From Trinickia acidisoli (GTDB lineage: Bacteria; Pseudomonadota; Gammaproteobacteria; Burkholderiales; Burkholderiaceae): a stretch of DNA of 64,000 nucleotides. Under the pieces are notes generated by a model. That model was given only the letters and a program-made list of their open reading frames with translations. It made no database searches and was not told where the DNA came from. Made by a program: the position numbers and the translations under genes. Shown piece after piece: positions 28,399 to 38,355 of this stretch (its first letter is position 1; each line of letters begins with the position of its first letter). The stretch is taken from the NCBI RefSeq assembly GCF_017315725.1, contig NZ_JAFLRG010000001.1, positions 434,001 through 498,000 on the forward strand. The letters are read 5' to 3'.

Positions 28399-29646
28399 AT
28401 GAGCATTTCATCCGCTCGTGACGGCGCCGGCACGCAGGCGCCCAGCGCCGGCGCCGTGGGCCTCGACAACCAGCCCTTCGTGCGCCTCGGTGACCCGTTG
28501 TTCGAAGGGGCGCCGGGCGTGAGCTACGACTTCAACTACGGTTGCCGGGTCAAGGTGGAGGGGCGGGCACGCGTGCGCCTCGTCGATCGCGACGCCGATG
28601 TCGTGCTGTACGACAACGAGATCAGCGACGCGATGGTCACGAGCACCAAGCGCTACTACGTCAATGTTCGAATCGAGGTGTTCCGCGACGGCAACCTCGT
28701 GTTCGAGCACGACTTCAACGCGCGCGGCCGCAAGGTCTATGCGCGGCTGCCGGTCTCGACCATCGGCGACGTGCTCGCATGGTTTCCGTACGTCGAGGCG
28801 TTCCGCAAGAAGCATGGTTGCGAAATGTATCTGTCGACCGGACCGCAACTCTGGTCGCTGTTCGCCGACACCTATCCCGAACTGCATTACGTGCGGCCCG
28901 AGGACGAAGATGCGGCGGCCAGCGGGTTTTACGCGAGCTATTTCCTCGGCATTTTCTTCCCGAGCTCGGATCGCACGCACCAGCCCGTGGATTTTCGCTT
29001 GAGCGGCCTGCAGCGCACCATCGCATGGCTGCTAGGCGTGCCGGCGCAGGAATGCCGTCCGCGCATCGGCATTCGCGAAACCTCGCGGCGCATTGCCGAG
29101 CCGTACGTGTGCATCGCTGCGCAGGCATCCTCGCAGTGCAAGTACTGGAACAATCCGTCGGGCTGGTACGAGACGGTCAAGTTCCTCAAAGCGCAGGGCT
29201 ATCGCGTACTGTGCATCGACCGCGATGCGACTGCGGGCGAAGGGATGCACTGGAATCACATTCCGTACGGCGCGGAGGACTTCACGGGCCAACTGCCGTT
29301 GCAAGATCGCGCGAGCTTGCTCAAGCACGCGCAATTCTTCGTCGGCCTGAGCAGCGGGCTGTCGTGGCTCGCCTGGGCAGTGGGTACGCCGGTGGTCATG
29401 ATCAGCGGCTTCACGCATCCGCAGAACGAGTTCGATACGCCCTACCGCGTGATCAACTATCACGCGTGCAATAGCTGCTGGAACGACACGGCAGTCGAGT
29501 TCGACAATCGGAATTACCTGTGGTGCCCGCGCCATGCGGGCACGGAACGCCAGTTCGAATGCTCGCGGATAATTACCGCGGGCCAGGTGATCGGCACGAT
29601 CAAGCGGGTGATCGACGATCTGAACGCATCGAGGGCCAATGCGTGA
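28399..29646 (+). CDS. Autotransporter O-heptosyltransferase (TibC/Aah family), copy 2
   Basis: Second enzyme of the same family as 18936-20180, with the same long conserved blocks (KYWNNPSGW, NHIPYGAEDFTG, GLSSGLSWLAWAVGTPVVMISGF) and the same four-cysteine metal finger (CNSC, WCPRHAG, FEC). The N-terminal 40 residues differ most. ATG at 28399; a GTG two codons earlier is possible. It starts 14 nt after the GH28 gene, so the two are probably co-transcribed. The two enzymes could have different acceptors or form a mixed complex; that is inference. Confidence 0.9.
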   Translation: MSISSARDGAGTQAPSAGAVGLDNQPFVRLGDPLFEGAPGVSYDFNYGCRVKVEGRARVRLVDRDADVVLYDNEISDAMVTSTKRYYVNVRIEVFRDGNLVFEHDFNARGRKVYARLPVSTIGDVLAWFPYVEAFRKKHGCEMYLSTGPQLWSLFADTYPELHYVRPEDEDAAASGFYASYFLGIFFPSSDRTHQPVDFRLSGLQRTIAWLLGVPAQECRPRIGIRETSRRIAEPYVCIAAQASSQCKYWNNPSGWYETVKFLKAQGYRVLCIDRDATAGEGMHWNHIPYGAEDFTGQLPLQDRASLLKHAQFFVGLSSGLSWLAWAVGTPVVMISGFTHPQNEFDTPYRVINYHACNSCWNDTAVEFDNRNYLWCPRHAGTERQFECSRIITAGQVIGTIKRVIDDLNASRANA

Positions 29647-29705
29647 TTGGCCGTTCTGTCCGATAAAACGCCGAGGGCAGGGTCATGCACGGCCCATGTT
29701 GATTT

Positions 29706-30227
29706 TTATTGCTGCAGCAATGGCGACACGATGTGCAGACCGACGATTTGCCACTTCTTGCGATAGCGCAGCACGATCTCGATGTGCGCCGGGCCACCCG
29801 CTGAGAATGCCGCGTTGAACACATAGCGTTCGACCATGCCGTCACGCGGTACCGGCACGGTGACCGGCGCGGGGCTGGCCAGCGGATCCTTGCCCGGCAG
29901 CGGCGGACCGTTGTCGCTGACCGGCTCGCTCAGTGTCTTTAGCTTGCCGAGTTTCGCGTTCAGGCGCGCATACGCGTTCGGCAGCTCCTGCCGGACGAAT
30001 GGCGTCATGATTTCGGGCGCTGCCCGCCCCATCATTTCACGCGGGTCCCAGGTGCCGGTGACGGCGCGTACGCTGGCTTCGGCAAAGGCTGGCGCGTTCT
30101 GATCGAGCGCGGTAACCCGGTGCGCCGAGATATTCCTCAGCCCCTGCGTCCACGCCGCGGCTGAGGTAGCCGCGGCGAGTGCTACCACGATCAGCGCAGC
30201 CGACGCGCGTTGGGAAAACAGCTTCAT
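29706..30227 (-). CDS. Secreted hypothetical protein
   Basis: 173 residues with a clear signal peptide (basic MKLFSQR, a hydrophobic Ala-rich core, cleavage near SAAAWTQ). The mature part has no motif I recognise; the C-terminal half is beta-rich (RYVFNAAFSAGGPAHIEIVLRYRKKWQIVGLHIV) and looks like an NTF2/cystatin-type sheet. No cysteines. Leftward and convergent with the heptosyltransferase; unclear whether it belongs to the glycoprotein locus. Confidence 0.75.
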   Translation of the reverse strand: MKLFSQRASAALIVVALAAATSAAAWTQGLRNISAHRVTALDQNAPAFAEASVRAVTGTWDPREMMGRAAPEIMTPFVRQELPNAYARLNAKLGKLKTLSEPVSDNGPPLPGKDPLASPAPVTVPVPRDGMVERYVFNAAFSAGGPAHIEIVLRYRKKWQIVGLHIVSPLLQQ

Positions 30228-30325
30228 TGGAGGTACCGGGAGCAGGAGTATGTTGTCATAACAAGTGTTAATTGTCTTACAACTTTGGTGGTTTGGCGAG
30301 ATTTATCGGCGCAGGCTGTCCTGCG

Positions 30326-30600
30326 CATGCAGACCAGCCGCGAGTCGAACGATTCGAGCGCCAATCTGTTGGCGAGCGCCGAGGCGGGCTGGCCGCTGGC
30401 CGTGGGCAATATGACGCTCACACCGCTGACGAGCCTGGTGTACAGCTACCAGCATCAGAACGGCTATACGGAAAGCGGAGGCAATGGCGCGGCGCTGTCG
30501 GTGGATGCGGCGCATGACGCGTCGGTGCGCAGTGCGCTGGGGGCGAAGCTCGTGCGCGGGTTCGAGACGGCATACGGGGAGATCGTGCTGTCCCTCCGCT
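30326..30600 (+). pseudogene. Autotransporter beta-barrel fragment
   Basis: About 90 codons matching part of an autotransporter barrel: SSANLLASAEAGWPLAVGNMTLTPLTSLVYSYQ, then YTESGGNGAALSVDAAHDASVRSALGAKL. The frame has no passenger, no signal peptide and loses the final barrel strands (it ends in unrelated LSLRFTCMA). It is a remnant of a second autotransporter gene beside the intact one. Confidence 0.75.
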
Positions 30601-30667
30601 TTACCTGCATGGCGTAAACTTCGCCTGCACCTATCTACACTCTGGCCAAGCTGCTCCCAAGTCATCC

Positions 30668-32755
30668 ATGCCAAGTCCTTCTTCACCCGATCAACTAACT
30701 GTTCACGAAGCGTTGACCCGGGCACACGCCCACTGGAACGCCGGTCAGGCCGACCAGGCGGAGCAATGGTGCCAACGGGTGCTCGCCGCCTGGCCAGGCC
30801 AGGCCGATGCGCTGCATCTGCTGGGGCTCATGGCGCACGCTTACGGCAATCTCGACCTCGCGATCTCGCACCTGCGCCAGGCCTGCCAGGCGCCGCGCGC
30901 GCCGGCGGTCTATTCGAGCAATCTCGCGGAGATGTGCCGCCAGAAGGGGCTGCTGGCCGAAGGCGAGGAGGCGGCGCGGCGGGCCGTGGCGTTAGACCCG
31001 GCGCTCGAATCGGGATGGAACAACCTGGGCATCGTGCTGCAGGAAGCCGGCAAGTTCGAGGAAAGCCGCACATGTCTCGAGCGCGTCGTGGCGCTGCGGC
31101 CCGACTGGGCCGAGGCGCGCAACAACCTGGGCAATACCTGCCGTCGGCTTGGCCATCTTGATCTGGCCGAAACGCACTACCGGCAGGCACTGGCACTGAA
31201 CCCGGACTATGCCGAAGCCTACAGCAACCTGGCCTTCCTGCTCTCGACCCAAGGGCAGCATGATGCAGCGGTCCGCGCCGCGCAGCAGGCGATCGACCTC
31301 AGTCCCCGGCTCGTCGACGCATACCTGAATCTGGCGGATGCGCAGATCTCACGTCATCGCTATGAAGCCGCCTTGCGTGCCCTGGACATGCTGCACGCAT
31401 TCGCGCCCCAGCACCCGGCGGCGCTGGTCGCATCCGCCAAGGCGCTCCGGCAGCTCGAGCGTCTCGACGACGCGCTTGGTTTTGCCCGGCAGGCGGTGGC
31501 GCTCGCACCGAGCAGCGCGGAAGCTCATCTGACAGTGGCCGTGGTGCTCCAGTCGCTCGGCCACACGGACGACGCACTGGTGGCGTTCGCGAAGGCAGCG
31601 GAGCTGCCCGGGGCGGTGGCGCAAGACGCTCTGGTGGGGCGTGCCTCGTTATTGATGGAGGCCGGCCGCAAGGATGCGGCGCTGGCGGCTTTCGCGCATG
31701 CGCTGGAGGTCTTTCCGGATTCGGTGTCGGCGCTCGCCGGTCGGGTCGACGCTCGCAAGCTCCAGCCGGGCGACGCCGACATCGCGGCGCTGGAAGCGTG
31801 TGTGGAGGACGGCGAGCGGCGCGCGCTGACCGACCGGATCACGGCGCGCTTTGCGCTTGGCAAGGCGTACATGGACATCGGCGAGCCCGTGCGTGCATTT
31901 GCGCACCTCGACGAAGGCAATCGTCTGAAGCGGGCCAGCCTCGATTACGATTCGGCCGCGACCGGTCAGTGGATGGCGTGCATCGCGCAAGCTTTTGCCG
32001 CGGAGCGCTATGCAGCCCTGCCCCGCGCGACCGAGCCTTCGGAACTACCCGTGTTCGTCGTTGGCATGCCGCGCTCGGGCACCACGTTGATCGAGCAGAT
32101 CGTGTCGTCGCACCCGCAGGTGACGGGTGCGGGCGAGCTATCGGCACTGCGCCTGAGCATCGAGAACGGTGGGCACTTTCCCGACGGAGTGTCAACCATG
32201 ACGGTCGAGGACGCCGGCCGAATCGGGCAGGACTACCTCAGGCGCATCATGCCGCTCGCGCGGGGTCACGCACGTCTGGTCGACAAGATGCCGGCCAACT
32301 TCCTCTACGCAGGGCTGATACCGTTGATTCTGCCGAGGGCCCGCATCATCCATGCGCGACGCAATGCAGTCGATACGTGTTTGTCGTGTTACACGAAACT
32401 CTTCGGCGGCGATCAGCGCTTTACCTACAACCAGACTGAACTCGGCCAATTCTACGGTTACTACCGGAAGCTGATGGCGCACTGGTGTGGCGTGCTGTCT
32501 CCCGATCGTTTCATCGAGATCGATTATGAGTCTGTGGTGGACGATCTCGAAGGCGAGGCACGTCGGCTGATCGATTTCCTCGGGCTGCCGTGGGATGCCG
32601 CGTGCCTGAATTTCCACGATAACCCGCGCGTCGTGCGCACTGCGAGCGTCAACCAGGTGCGCCAGCCGATCTATAGGACGTCCAAGGGCCGCTGGCGCGA
32701 ATACGAGGATCACCTCGGCCCGCTGCTCGCCGCGCTCGGGGGCGAGGTGCGATGA
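30668..32755 (+). CDS. TPR-repeat sulfotransferase
   Basis: 695-residue protein: residues ~1-400 are tandem TPR repeats (A-x-N-L-G and P-x-Y-A-E-A-Y-S-N-L patterns), residues ~455-690 a PAPS-dependent sulfotransferase domain with the 5'-phosphosulfate loop VGMPRSGTTLIEQI near 460 and the R-x-x-x-D-T-C-x-S 3'-phosphate segment (ARRNAVDTCLSCY). Proteins of this type modify surface proteins or polysaccharides. The ATG overlaps nothing upstream; the 3' end overlaps the next gene by 4 nt, so they form an operon. Confidence 0.9.
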   Translation: MPSPSSPDQLTVHEALTRAHAHWNAGQADQAEQWCQRVLAAWPGQADALHLLGLMAHAYGNLDLAISHLRQACQAPRAPAVYSSNLAEMCRQKGLLAEGEEAARRAVALDPALESGWNNLGIVLQEAGKFEESRTCLERVVALRPDWAEARNNLGNTCRRLGHLDLAETHYRQALALNPDYAEAYSNLAFLLSTQGQHDAAVRAAQQAIDLSPRLVDAYLNLADAQISRHRYEAALRALDMLHAFAPQHPAALVASAKALRQLERLDDALGFARQAVALAPSSAEAHLTVAVVLQSLGHTDDALVAFAKAAELPGAVAQDALVGRASLLMEAGRKDAALAAFAHALEVFPDSVSALAGRVDARKLQPGDADIAALEACVEDGERRALTDRITARFALGKAYMDIGEPVRAFAHLDEGNRLKRASLDYDSAATGQWMACIAQAFAAERYAALPRATEPSELPVFVVGMPRSGTTLIEQIVSSHPQVTGAGELSALRLSIENGGHFPDGVSTMTVEDAGRIGQDYLRRIMPLARGHARLVDKMPANFLYAGLIPLILPRARIIHARRNAVDTCLSCYTKLFGGDQRFTYNQTELGQFYGYYRKLMAHWCGVLSPDRFIEIDYESVVDDLEGEARRLIDFLGLPWDAACLNFHDNPRVVRTASVNQVRQPIYRTSKGRWREYEDHLGPLLAALGGEVR

Positions 32756-33915
32756 CGACGAATGCCGTACCGCAGCCCGCGGCCGTCGAGCAGCAGGCCC
32801 GTGCATTGCTCGACGCGCGGCGGTTCGAGGAAGCCGAGGCGATGCTGCGTCCGCACCTGGCATCGGGCACCGGGCCGCTGGTGCTGTGGAAGCAGCTCGC
32901 GGCGGCGATCCGTCCGCAGGGGAAGATCAGGGAGACCTGCGCGATCCAGGAAATGTTGGTCGCGCACGCGCCGGGCGATTTTGCGACGCGTTTCGACTGG
33001 TCGGAGACACTGCTGCTGTTGGGCGAGTTCGAGCGCGGTTGGCGCGAGTACCGGTATCGCTACAGCCTGGCGCATACGGCGCAGATCGAGCGCAAGGTGC
33101 AGCGCCCGCGCTGGAGCGGCCAGCCCATACCGGGCAAAACGTTGCTGATTCACGACGAACAGGGTTACGGCGACACCTTCCAGTTCATGCGGCTGGTGAG
33201 CCGAGCGAAAGCAAAAAGCGGTGCCCGCGTGGTTCTGGAGATCAACGCGGAAACGCTGCCGCTCGCACAGCGCATGGACGGCTACGACGACATCGTCGCG
33301 CGCGGTAGCCTGCCGCCCGCGTTCGATTTTCATTGCGAGATGATGAGCTTGCCGATGGCGATGGGGCTCACGCTCGACGATCTTCCGGGCACGATGCCTT
33401 ATCTGAGCGCCGATTCGCAGCGCGTGGCCAAGTGGCGTCAACGCCTCGACGTGCTGCCGCGTCCGCTCGTAGCGCTCGTCTGGGCCGGCCGCCCGACGCA
33501 CTTCAACGACGCGAACCGGTCGCTGACGCTGGCGCAACTCGCGCCACTCGCGCAGCCCGGCGTTACATTCCTGTCGATCCAGAAGGGGCCGGCGGCAGCG
33601 CAGGCCGGCGAACCCCCGGCCGGGATGTCGTTCCTATCGCTCTCCGACGAAATTGCGGACTTCGAGGATACCGCTGCGATCCTGAGCACCGCGGACCTGC
33701 TTATCTCGGTCGATTCGTCGCCGGTGCATCTGGCAGGCGCACTCGGGCGCCCGGCATGGGTGATGCTGCCGACGGTGCCGGACTGGCGCTGGCTGCTCGA
33801 GCGCACCGATACGCCCTGGTATCCGACGGTGCGCCTCTTTCGCCAGAAGTCGCGCGGGCAATGGGGCGATGTCATGGAGGCGATGGCGGGCACGTTGGCG
33901 CACCTGAAAACCTGA
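32752..33915 (+). CDS. TPR-containing GT9-like glycosyltransferase
   Basis: 387 residues. Short N-terminal TPR region (~1-100), then a domain resembling heptosyl/O-GlcNAc-type GT-B transferases: [19 protein letters not shown] at ~128, [13 protein letters not shown], and the donor-binding C-terminal stretch [27 protein letters not shown]. Overlaps the sulfotransferase stop by 4 nt (ATGA), so they are coupled. A joint role in decorating a surface protein is likely but is inference. Confidence 0.85.
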   Translation: MTTNAVPQPAAVEQQARALLDARRFEEAEAMLRPHLASGTGPLVLWKQLAAAIRPQGKIRETCAIQEMLVAHAPGDFATRFDWSETLLLLGEFERGWREYRYRYSLAHTAQIERKVQRPRWSGQPIPGKTLLIHDEQGYGDTFQFMRLVSRAKAKSGARVVLEINAETLPLAQRMDGYDDIVARGSLPPAFDFHCEMMSLPMAMGLTLDDLPGTMPYLSADSQRVAKWRQRLDVLPRPLVALVWAGRPTHFNDANRSLTLAQLAPLAQPGVTFLSIQKGPAAAQAGEPPAGMSFLSLSDEIADFEDTAAILSTADLLISVDSSPVHLAGALGRPAWVMLPTVPDWRWLLERTDTPWYPTVRLFRQKSRGQWGDVMEAMAGTLAHLKT

Positions 33916-34048
33916 TGACGGCAACGCGCCGACTGCCGAGCGTGCGATTGGGATGGACGAAGCCCAAGCCTCGAGCGCGAGCGAATCGCTCACGCGCCCA
34001 CCGGCGACCTCGATATATGATCGCTTTTTAATGTGGCGGGATGACTTC

Positions 34049-34516
34049 ATGCAAGTGCTGGTCGACGCGGACGCTTGTCCTGTCGTCATCAAGGAAATGT
34101 TGTTTCGCGCCGCGCGACGTGCGCAGGTGCAGGTGACGCTCGTCGCGAATCAGTATTTGCGCACGCCGCCGTCGCCTTTCATCAAGTCGATTCAGGTGCC
34201 GAGCGGCTTCGACGTGGCAGATGAGCGCATCGTCGAACTGGTCGCATCAGGTGATTTGGTGATTACCGCGGATATACCGCTTGCCGCCGCGGTACTCGAC
34301 AAGGACGCGCATGCGCTCGATCCGCGCGGAAATTGGTTCACCCGTGAAAATATCCAGGAACGTCTGACCGTGCGCGATGTGATGGATCAACTGCGCGGCG
34401 TCGGCGTCGATACGGGCGGTCCCGCACCCTTCAGCACGCGCGACAGCAAGACGTTTGCAGGCCAACTCGATCGATTCCTCGCGCGTCACGGCAAGCCGCC
34501 TCGCGGGAATGAGTGA
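34049..34516 (+). CDS. YaiI/YqxD family protein (UPF0178)
   Basis: 155-residue conserved protein with a NYN/PIN-like fold. Family-defining [11 protein letters not shown] start, then [28 protein letters not shown] and RDVMDQLR motifs with the conserved acidic residues of PIN-type nucleases. Biochemical role unproven. ATG at 34049 chosen from the conserved N-terminus; the frame is open back to 33953. Confidence 0.92.
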   Translation: MQVLVDADACPVVIKEMLFRAARRAQVQVTLVANQYLRTPPSPFIKSIQVPSGFDVADERIVELVASGDLVITADIPLAAAVLDKDAHALDPRGNWFTRENIQERLTVRDVMDQLRGVGVDTGGPAPFSTRDSKTFAGQLDRFLARHGKPPRGNE

Positions 34517-34547
34517 ATAGGGCGATCCAGTCAGGATCGCCGCATGC

Positions 34548-34820
34548 CTATCGGCGACGCATAGGGCTTCGTTGCGGCTGCGCGCCCGACGACGCGCGTT
34601 CATCCTTGTGCCGGAAGTTGATGCGGCCTTTCGACAGATCGTAGACCGACAATTCCAGCGTGACGCGGTCGCCGGCCAGAATGCGGATGTGATTCTTGCG
34701 CATGCGGCCCGATGCGTAGGCGCTCACGACGACGCCGTTTTCGAGCGTGACGCGATACTTGCTGTCCGGCAGCACTTCGTCGACGACCCCGTCGAGTTCC
34801 AGCAGTTCTTCTTTTGCCAA
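34548..34820 (-). CDS. infA: Translation initiation factor IF-1 (second type, C-terminal tail)
   Basis: OB-fold protein that binds the ribosomal A site at initiation. The S1-like core ([62 protein letters not shown]) is complete. It carries a ~17-residue basic tail ([15 protein letters not shown]) that the standard 72-residue IF-1 lacks. In Burkholderiaceae the standard infA is in the ribosomal protein cluster, so this is a paralog; it lies next to a cold-shock gene. Confidence 0.9.
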   Translation of the reverse strand: MAKEELLELDGVVDEVLPDSKYRVTLENGVVVSAYASGRMRKNHIRILAGDRVTLELSVYDLSKGRINFRHKDERASSGAQPQRSPMRRR

Positions 34821-35135
34821 ATCAATTCCTCCGGTGGGCGGGCGTGATGCCGCGTCGAAACTCTGGCTGTCCGATCAAGCGCAGATTTCGCTGGCCACGC
34901 GTTTGATCAACGCGCCCAGCGAGCGTGCATGGTTCGCGGCCGGTCGGCAGGAACCTGATCCCGGCCGGCAAACGCATGCATGGAGTGCGCCATTCGATGC
35001 CGCGCCGTCAGTTAGCCGACGCGGTAAAGCTTGGACGCAGGAAAGAGGGCAGGCATGCGTGGCATACCACCGCCACGCTCAAAGCCAGAGGATCGCGCCG
35101 CCCCAAAATTGGGGGCCGTCGCCATCCGGTGGTGT
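34821..35135. other. Gap upstream of infA
   Basis: About 315 nt between infA and cspA, which both read leftward. I see no gene; it may hold the infA promoter and leader. Confidence 0.5.
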
Positions 35136-35339
35136 TTACTGCGGCGTGATGTTCGAGGCTTGGAGCCCCTTCGGACCACGCTTCGTTTCGAAGGTGACCT
35201 TCTGGCCTTCGGCAAGCGTTTTGAAGCCCGTGCCACGCACTTCGGAGAAGTGGGCGAACAGATCGTCGCCGCCCTTGTCCGGCGTGATGAAGCCAAAGCC
35301 CTTGCTATCGTTGAACCATTTGACAGTACCGGTTTCCAT
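35136..35339 (-). CDS. Cold-shock protein (CspA family)
   Basis: 67-residue OB-fold nucleic-acid chaperone. RNP1 KGFGFI and RNP2 DLFAHF are intact. ATG at 35339 is preceded by AGGGATCC at suitable spacing and by a T-rich leader (TTTTTTATTTTTTTAGG), as is usual for csp genes. Transcribed leftward, divergent from dbpA. Confidence 0.95.
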   Translation of the reverse strand: METGTVKWFNDSKGFGFITPDKGGDDLFAHFSEVRGTGFKTLAEGQKVTFETKRGPKGLQASNITPQ

Positions 35340-35691
35340 GATGGATCCCTAAAAAAATAAAAAACAGAACATTCCCGTTCCAATCTGGTGACGGGGAAGC
35401 ATCAAGTGGGAGAAGAAGAAAGCGAACTCCGCGCAAATGGCGGCACCAGACGAACACCAATTGAACATCCTGAATACTTCAGGTTAGAGACAATACGTGG
35501 ATAGTCCAGCCCGGTCAACCGAATTCTGCGATGCGGACGCGACGACGTGAAATGCCTGGGTTTCGTGAAGCCGCGGCGTGAGGGCGGTACACGGCAAACG
35601 ACCAGCGTATAGTTGCCGACTTGGTTGGCAAATCAGACACCTTGCAGTCTCGACGGAACGAAACTGCGCACACCGTTGAAGACTTCGAGAG
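35340..35691. other. cspA-dbpA divergent gap
   Basis: 352 nt; contains the cspA leader and both promoters. I cannot place promoters with confidence. No gene seen. Confidence 0.5.
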
Positions 35692-37089
35692 ATGACAGAA
35701 AAGAACGCTGCCCCATCCTTTAGCGAGCTTGCGCTTGCCCCCGCTGTGCTCGCCAATCTTGCCCAGCTCGGCTATGTCGCCATGACACCGATCCAGGCTG
35801 CGAGCCTGCCCGTTGCGTTGGCCGGGCACGACCTGATCGCGCAGGCCAAGACCGGTAGCGGCAAGACCGCGGCCTTTTCCCTGGCGTTGCTCGCACGGCT
35901 CGACGCGCGGCGTTTCGCCGTCCAGGCCATGGTGCTATGTCCGACGCGCGAACTGGCCGATCAGGCAACGCAGGAAATCCGTCGTCTCGCGCGGGCGGAG
36001 CAGAACGTCAAGGTGCTGACGCTGTGCGGCGGGACGCCGATGGCGCCGCAGACCGCGAGTCTCCAGCACGGTGCGCACGTCGTCGTCGGCACGCCTGGGC
36101 GCATCATGGACCATCTGGCGCGCGGCAGCCTCGACGTCAGCGCGCTGAATACGCTCGTGCTCGACGAAGCGGACCGGATGCTCGATATGGGCTTCTTCGA
36201 CGATATCGCAACGGTCATCGGTCAATGCCCGAAAGAACGTCAGACGCTGCTGTTCTCCGCTACCTACCCGGAGGGTATCGGCAAGCTGAGCCGGCAATTC
36301 CTGCGTAATCCGAAGGAGGTCAAGCTCGAAGAGCGTCATGACAGCAGCAAGATCCGGCAGCGTTTCTACGAAGTAACCGAGGACGAGCGGCTGCATGCCG
36401 TCGGCAAGCTGCTGAATCACTATCGGCCGGTGAGCACGCTGGCGTTCTGCAATACGAAGCAGCAATGCCGCGATTTGCTCGATGTGCTGCGCGCGCAAGG
36501 CTTTCACGCGCTGGCGTTGCATGGCGAATTGGATCAGCGCGAGCGCGACCAGGTGCTGATGCAGTTTGCGAACCGGAGTTGTTCGGTGCTCGTTGCGACG
36601 GACGTGGCTGCACGAGGCCTGGACATCGCCCAACTCGAGGCCGTCATCAACGTCGACGTGACACCCGATCCGGACGTGCACGTTCATCGCATCGGTCGCA
36701 CGGGCCGCGCGGATCAGGACGGCTGGGCGCTGAGCCTGGCCAGCATGAACGAAATGGGGCGCGTCGGCAGCATCGAGCAGGCGCAGAACCGGGATGTCGA
36801 ATGGCATCCGCTGGCCGAGCTCGGTTCCGCCAGCGACGAACCGCTGTTGCCGCCGATGGAAACGCTCCAGATTCTCGGCGGCCGCAAGGAAAAGATTCGG
36901 CCCGGCGATGTGCTGGGGGCATTGACGGGTGAAGCGGGCTTTAGCAGTTCGCAGATCGGCAAGATCAACGTGACCGAGTTTTCGACGTATGTGGCGGTCG
37001 ATCGCAACATTGCGCAGGAGGCGTTGCGCAGGCTGGGTAAGGGTAAGGTGAAGGGGCGCAAGGTCAAGGTTCGGATGATGACCGAATAG
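35692..37089 (+). CDS. dbpA: ATP-dependent RNA helicase DbpA
   Basis: DEAD-box helicase that acts in 50S ribosome assembly on 23S rRNA. Q-motif FSELALAPAVLANLAQLGYVAMTPIQ, motif I AKTGSGKTA, motif II DEAD (~159), motif III SAT, motif VI HRIGRTGRA. The C-terminal ~75 residues (RPGDVLGALTGEAGFSSSQIGKINV and KVKGRKVKVRMM) are the DbpA-type RNA-binding domain. 465 residues, normal length. Confidence 0.93.
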   Translation: MTEKNAAPSFSELALAPAVLANLAQLGYVAMTPIQAASLPVALAGHDLIAQAKTGSGKTAAFSLALLARLDARRFAVQAMVLCPTRELADQATQEIRRLARAEQNVKVLTLCGGTPMAPQTASLQHGAHVVVGTPGRIMDHLARGSLDVSALNTLVLDEADRMLDMGFFDDIATVIGQCPKERQTLLFSATYPEGIGKLSRQFLRNPKEVKLEERHDSSKIRQRFYEVTEDERLHAVGKLLNHYRPVSTLAFCNTKQQCRDLLDVLRAQGFHALALHGELDQRERDQVLMQFANRSCSVLVATDVAARGLDIAQLEAVINVDVTPDPDVHVHRIGRTGRADQDGWALSLASMNEMGRVGSIEQAQNRDVEWHPLAELGSASDEPLLPPMETLQILGGRKEKIRPGDVLGALTGEAGFSSSQIGKINVTEFSTYVAVDRNIAQEALRRLGKGKVKGRKVKVRMMTE

Positions 37090-37185
37090 CGCGAGCCGTC
37101 ATGGCGGAGGTTGCGTCGTCGTTCGAGTCTGCCTCGCGGCGCAAGGGCCCACGATTCGAGCGCCGCGGCAGGCAGCTCAGGTAGG

Positions 37186-38151
37186 TCAGACGTGTGCTGT
37201 CGGTTGCAGCGCATCGCGCAGTGCCTGCGCCAACTGTCGCTGCGCGAGACGCGCGGCGCGCACCGCGCCACCCATGCTGACGAAGCCGTGCGGGAGGCCG
37301 TGATACTCGACCACGATCGCATCGTTGCCGGCCTCGAGCAGGCGTTGTCCATAAGCGAGCGCTTCGTCGCGCAGCGGATCGTACGTGCCGATCTGCAGTA
37401 GCGCGGGCGGCAGGCCCGCCAGGTCGTCGGCGCACAGCGGCGCGGCCAGCGCGTTCCTCGGCGGCCCTTCGGCGCCGAAATAGAAGCCGTTGAAGTAGTC
37501 GATCATGCGGGCGGTCAGCGTGGGGCCGTCCGCGTATAGCGTGCGCGAAGGGAAATCCAACAGCGAGCCGGCGGCGGCGGGCGGGTACACGAGCGCCTGA
37601 AATGCGATGACTGGACCGCGCCGATCCCGCGCGAGGATGCACATCACCGTCGCAAGTAGCGCGCCGGCGCTGTCGCCTGCTACCGCGATGCGGGCGTCGC
37701 GCGACGCGATTTCACCGGCGTTCGCCGCCACCCATTCGAGCGCGGCCCACGCGTCGTCGATGGCGGCCGGGAACGGATGCTCGGGCGCAAGCCGGTAGCC
37801 CACCGATACGACGAGCCCGCCGCTGTCCTCGCATAGCTGCCGGCAAACGTTGTCATAGCCGTCGAGGTCGCCGAGCACGAAACCGCCCCCGTGGTAGTAG
37901 ACGACGATGCCCTGCACCGCTTCGCGACGCGGACGATAAACGCGTAGCGGCAGGGCGCCATCGGGGCCGTCGATCGTATGGCTGGTGACGTCGACGTCAG
38001 CCGGCGCGACATCTGCCGCTGCGAGAATCTGGCGATAAACCGCGCGCGCCGCTTCCGGCGGCAAGTCGGTCAGGTCCGGAGCGCCGGACGCTTTGGCCTG
38101 CGCGAAGATGTGCTGAAGGGTTCGGTCGAGCGGCATGCTTGGTTTTCTCAT
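37186..38151 (-). CDS. Alpha/beta hydrolase, HSL-type esterase
   Basis: Carboxylesterase of the hormone-sensitive-lipase family. Oxyanion-hole motif HGGGFV at ~86, the GYRLAPEHPFPAA segment, catalytic serine in GDSAG at ~158, and the C-terminal Asp/His region (TYDPLRDE...HGLPHGFV). 321 residues from ATG 38151; an internal ATG at 38136 with a GAGA-like site is also possible. No signal peptide. Stands alone, convergent with dbpA. Confidence 0.88.
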   Translation of the reverse strand: MRKPSMPLDRTLQHIFAQAKASGAPDLTDLPPEAARAVYRQILAAADVAPADVDVTSHTIDGPDGALPLRVYRPRREAVQGIVVYYHGGGFVLGDLDGYDNVCRQLCEDSGGLVVSVGYRLAPEHPFPAAIDDAWAALEWVAANAGEIASRDARIAVAGDSAGALLATVMCILARDRRGPVIAFQALVYPPAAAGSLLDFPSRTLYADGPTLTARMIDYFNGFYFGAEGPPRNALAAPLCADDLAGLPPALLQIGTYDPLRDEALAYGQRLLEAGNDAIVVEYHGLPHGFVSMGGAVRAARLAQRQLAQALRDALQPTAHV

Positions 38152-38355
38152 ATTAGATATTTTACATAATTATTATGTTGTAAATCTATTATATGAAAGC
38201 CACGAAGACGGAACATTGGGAGAAACGAGAATGCTGGGAATCGGCTCCATGCAGGCGTGGGCAGACAGGCTGAGTCCGGCATGCGACTCGCCCCTCGCGG
38301 TGCTCCGGTGGTAGATCAGAGCGGGCGCGCTCCAGCGCACGCGAAGCTGCGCTCG

